NCBI GenBank assembly: GCA_046330395.1
Contig: JAXLSS010000011.1
Location: 40,702-104,701, forward strand
Reading direction: 5' to 3'
Source: Ga0077560 sp046330395
GTDB taxonomy: Bacteria > Actinomycetota > Thermoleophilia > Miltoncostaeales > Miltoncostaeaceae
DNA: 64,000 bases
The notes beneath the pieces were generated by a model. The model saw only the letters and a program-made list of their open reading frames with translations, did no database searches and was not told where the DNA came from. The position numbers were made by a program, and so were the translations under genes. Positions 62,038 to 64,000 of this stretch are shown piece after piece; positions within the stretch are counted from its first letter, which is position 1, and every line of letters starts with the position of its first letter.

Positions 62038-62718
62038 CTACCCGGTGAGGCCGGCGGTGACCGCCCAGGTGCCGTCGATCTCGAAGTCGCCGTCCGCGTT
62101 CACCCCCAGCGGCGTGAGGACCGCTCCGTACCGCCCACCACCCACGTAGCTGGCGTTGGCCCCGATCGTCGCGGGCATGAGCTGTCCCCATGAGTGCCCG
62201 ATGTAGACGCAGAGGTACCCGGCCGCCGCCGTCGGCGTGTTCGCATCGCCGGCGCAGTGGGCCGTCGACGCGGCCCCCATCTGCACCACCTCGAGGATGG
62301 GGTCCTGGGAGAGCGGGGAGGTGAAGCTGACGGTCGTGACCGGCGTGTAGCCACCGGGTCCGGTCTTGTGTCCCGCCACCGAGAACACGCCACGAAGGGT
62401 GCTCCCGCCGGGGAGGGTGGTCAGCAGCGGGCCCGCCGGACCCGTGGCGCCCGTGGCGCCCGTCGGGCCGGGTGCCCCGGTGGCGCCGGTCGCGCCTCGC
62501 GCCCCGGTGTCGCCCTTCGGGCCTGCGGGGCCGGCCGGGCCCTGGGGGCCGCGGGGGCCCCTGGGGCCGCGCGCCACCTTGGTGGCGGAATTCTTCACGT
62601 GCGTGTGCTTATTGACGTGGGCCTTGGCGGAATGCGGGTGCGTGGCGGCGGCCTGGGTGACGGCGGCGGGCGCCGCCGCGAGCACGACCGCGGTCAGCAC
62701 GGCGAGACGTCGGGTCAT
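62038..62718 (-). CDS. Exported collagen-like (Gly-X-Y) protein
   Basis: A 226-residue exported protein. Signal peptide LTAVVLAAAPAAVTQAAA, a His/Lys-rich linker (THPHSAKAHVNKHTHVKN), about 16 Gly-X-Y triplets from RGPRGPRGPQGPAG to GATGATGPAGP, and a beta-rich C-terminal domain of about 130 residues. Triplets with Pro at X and Lys-Gly-Asp pairs favour a collagen triple helix. The His-rich part could bind metal. ATG at 62718. Cell-surface fibre or adhesin is likely; target unknown. Confidence 0.85.
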   Translation of the reverse strand: MTRRLAVLTAVVLAAAPAAVTQAAATHPHSAKAHVNKHTHVKNSATKVARGPRGPRGPQGPAGPAGPKGDTGARGATGATGAPGPTGATGATGPAGPLLTTLPGGSTLRGVFSVAGHKTGPGGYTPVTTVSFTSPLSQDPILEVVQMGAASTAHCAGDANTPTAAAGYLCVYIGHSWGQLMPATIGANASYVGGGRYGAVLTPLGVNADGDFEIDGTWAVTAGLTG

Positions 62719-62750
62719 GGGTGTGGCTCCTGGGAACGAGGTTCGCGTGG

Positions 62751-63188
62751 CTACTTGGCGGCGTTCAGGGCGTTGACCGCGTTGGTCTCCTCGGTGTCCG
62801 CGGCCTCCAACCTGGCCAGGCTGGCCTGCAGCGCCTTGGCGTCGCGCTTGGAGGCGGCCGTGGCCGCGTCGCCGGCGGCCGTGGCGATGTGGCGTTCGGC
62901 CGTCACCAGGGCCGCGGCCAGCTGCTCCCTGCCCTTGGGCGGCGTGATGGCCTCCACGTCATCGCCGAAGCGCGTGGCCAGGCTCGCGAACGAACGCAGG
63001 TCGGCCGCGAGCGCGGCGGGGTCGGCGGCGTCGGACTGGAACTTCGACAGCAGGGCGGTGGCCTGCGGCTTGTACGTGTTCTCGACCTTGCTGACCTTGC
63101 CGCGGTAGTCGTTGGTGGCCCCGCCACATCCGGCGAGGAGTGCGACGGCGGCGACGGCCGAGAGTGCGATGGGTGCCCTGCTGCGCAT
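62751..63188 (-). CDS. Small lipoprotein with helical domain
   Basis: A 145-residue lipoprotein: signal LSAVAAVALLAGC with a good lipobox, then an all-helical, Ala/Lys-rich domain (RGKVSKVENTYKPQATALLS, LARLEAADTEETNAVNALNAAK) likely to form a helical bundle or coiled coil. No family recognised. ATG at 63188. It is divergent from the response regulator at 63368, and precedes the collagen-like gene by 32 bp on the same strand, so they may be co-transcribed. Confidence 0.75.
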   Translation of the reverse strand: MRSRAPIALSAVAAVALLAGCGGATNDYRGKVSKVENTYKPQATALLSKFQSDAADPAALAADLRSFASLATRFGDDVEAITPPKGREQLAAALVTAERHIATAAGDAATAASKRDAKALQASLARLEAADTEETNAVNALNAAK

Positions 63189-63367
63189 GGTGTGCTCCGG
63201 CGTTCGAATCGGTGTGAACCTGCTCTCGTGGAGAGCGTGGCGGACACCTCGGGGGGACACCATGCGGAGCGCATGCATCCCCCGGGGTGGGGTCCGCACC
63301 AGCATGGGGTGGGGTTTTCATGAGGGTTCGTGGTGTGTCCCGCGGGCCCGGTCTATCGTGGGTGGCG

Positions 63368-64000
63368 ATGCCGCTTCAAGTCGTCGCCGCCGAGGACAAC
63401 CTGCTGGTGCGTGAGGGCATCCGCAGCCTGCTGGCGGCCGCGCCCGGCATCGAGCTGGCCGCCATGGCCCAGGATCTGCCCGGCCTGCTGGCGGCCGTCG
63501 CCCAGCACCGACCGCAGGTGGTGCTCACCGACATCCGGATGCCACCCACCGGCACCGACGAGGGCATCCGTGCGGCATCGGCGCTGCGCGCCTCGGCTCC
63601 GGAGGTGGGGGTGATCGTGCTGAGCCAGTTCGCCGACCCGGCCCACGCGAAGGTGCTGTTCGCGCAAGGGTCGGCCAGCCGCGGCTACCTGCTGAAGGAC
63701 CGCCTGGGCGAACCGGGGGTGCTGGTGCGGGCGCTGCGCGAGGTGGCGCAGGGCCGTTCGTGCGTGGACCCCGAGGTGGTGGACATCCTCCTCAACCCCT
63801 CCGCCGCGCGCCCGGGCGCCGCGCTGGGGGACCTCACCGGGCGGGAACGCGAGATCCTCGGCCTGGTGGCGCAGGGGATGAGCAACGCCGGCATCGCCGA
63901 GCACCTGGTGGTGACCCGCGGGGCCGTGGAGAAGCACATCAACGCGATCTTCTCAAAGCTCGGCCTGCGGGAGGATCCCGGCTCCAACCGCCGTGTCGCC
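63368..64000 (+). CDS. NarL/FixJ-type response regulator, cut by the window end
   Basis: First 211 residues of a two-component response regulator. Receiver domain: acidic residues in VVAAEDN, phospho-acceptor Asp55 in VVLTDIRMPP, Ser in GVIVLSQF, and Lys in GYLLKDR. Then a LuxR-type HTH: LTGREREILGLVAQGMSN, VTRGAVEKHINAIFSKLGL. The coding frame runs past 64000, where only the final residues are missing. ATG at 63368. The sensor kinase is not in the window; the divergent lipoprotein gene may be a target. Confidence 0.93.
   Translation, partial: MPLQVVAAEDNLLVREGIRSLLAAAPGIELAAMAQDLPGLLAAVAQHRPQVVLTDIRMPPTGTDEGIRAASALRASAPEVGVIVLSQFADPAHAKVLFAQGSASRGYLLKDRLGEPGVLVRALREVAQGRSCVDPEVVDILLNPSAARPGAALGDLTGREREILGLVAQGMSNAGIAEHLVVTRGAVEKHINAIFSKLGLREDPGSNRRVA

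Overview
The window is about 64 kb of very GC-rich bacterial DNA with tightly packed genes, many joined by 4-base NTGA overlaps. Several features suggest a deep-branching, probably soil or aquatic actinobacterium, and Thermoleophilia (Solirubrobacterales/Gaiellales type) is the best guess. These are the SVGTAQLK/NAVTSAKV repeat protein, CSLREA and BNR secreted proteins, a DUF445 protein, an ADP-forming acyl-CoA synthetase fused to GNAT, and an A2-type caa3-like oxidase cluster. This is inference from gene content; no rRNA or tRNA gene was found. The lifestyle implied is aerobic and heterotrophic, with sulfide handling.

Layout. 1-1767: 3' part of a LuxR/MalT-like regulator. 1712-4396: a polytopic membrane protein with presenilin-like aspartate motifs, its upstream LysR regulator and a divergent SDR. 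4.5-11.8 kb: secreted beta-helix protein, acyl-CoA synthetase/acetyltransferase, MFS exporter, an unknown gene and a GST-like protein. 11.9-14.0 kb: a coupled sulfur operon (sulfide:quinone oxidoreductase, single-Cys DsrC/TusE, DsrE) behind a CsoR/CstR-like operator. 14.1-26.0 kb: BNR protein, DUF445, homoserine dehydrogenase, SNase/L,D-transpeptidase fusion, MerR-ahcY pair, GFA protein, methyltransferase, CapA-like protein, epoxide hydrolase. 26.07-26.29 kb: three imperfect tandem repeats. 26.3-29.2 kb (minus): LytR_C protein, F420-type LLM oxidoreductase and an acyl-CoA ligase. 29.4-37.95 kb: SF2 helicase, HtrA-like protease, MoxR ATPase, DUF58, two VWA proteins and an aldo/keto reductase. 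38.2-43.2 kb (minus): a coupled FAD oxidoreductase-glcD-glcE-glcF operon.

From 43.3 to 59.4 kb lies one long respiratory and haem block. It starts with a 2-TM protein, ctaB, MFS, ctaC, ctaD, ctaE and a cytochrome c. It continues with SDR, VanX-like dipeptidase, UbiA and ccmABCD, and ends with precorrin-2 dehydrogenase, hemA, hemC and cobA-hemD. It makes tetrapyrrole, haem O and possibly quinone, exports haem and builds the terminal oxidase. The CtaD protein carries an unusual soluble C-terminal extension with two UspA-like modules. 59.5-64 kb holds two tandem TRAP-type binding proteins without membrane subunits, a collagen-like protein, a small lipoprotein and a truncated NarL-type response regulator.

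Several genes (1-1.15 kb, 26.4-28.0 kb, 31.5-34.0 kb, 35.3-36.0 kb) are broken by frameshifts. Wherever the frame could be restored by eye, the change is loss of one base, usually next to an identical base. This looks more like local sequencing or consensus error than true gene decay.
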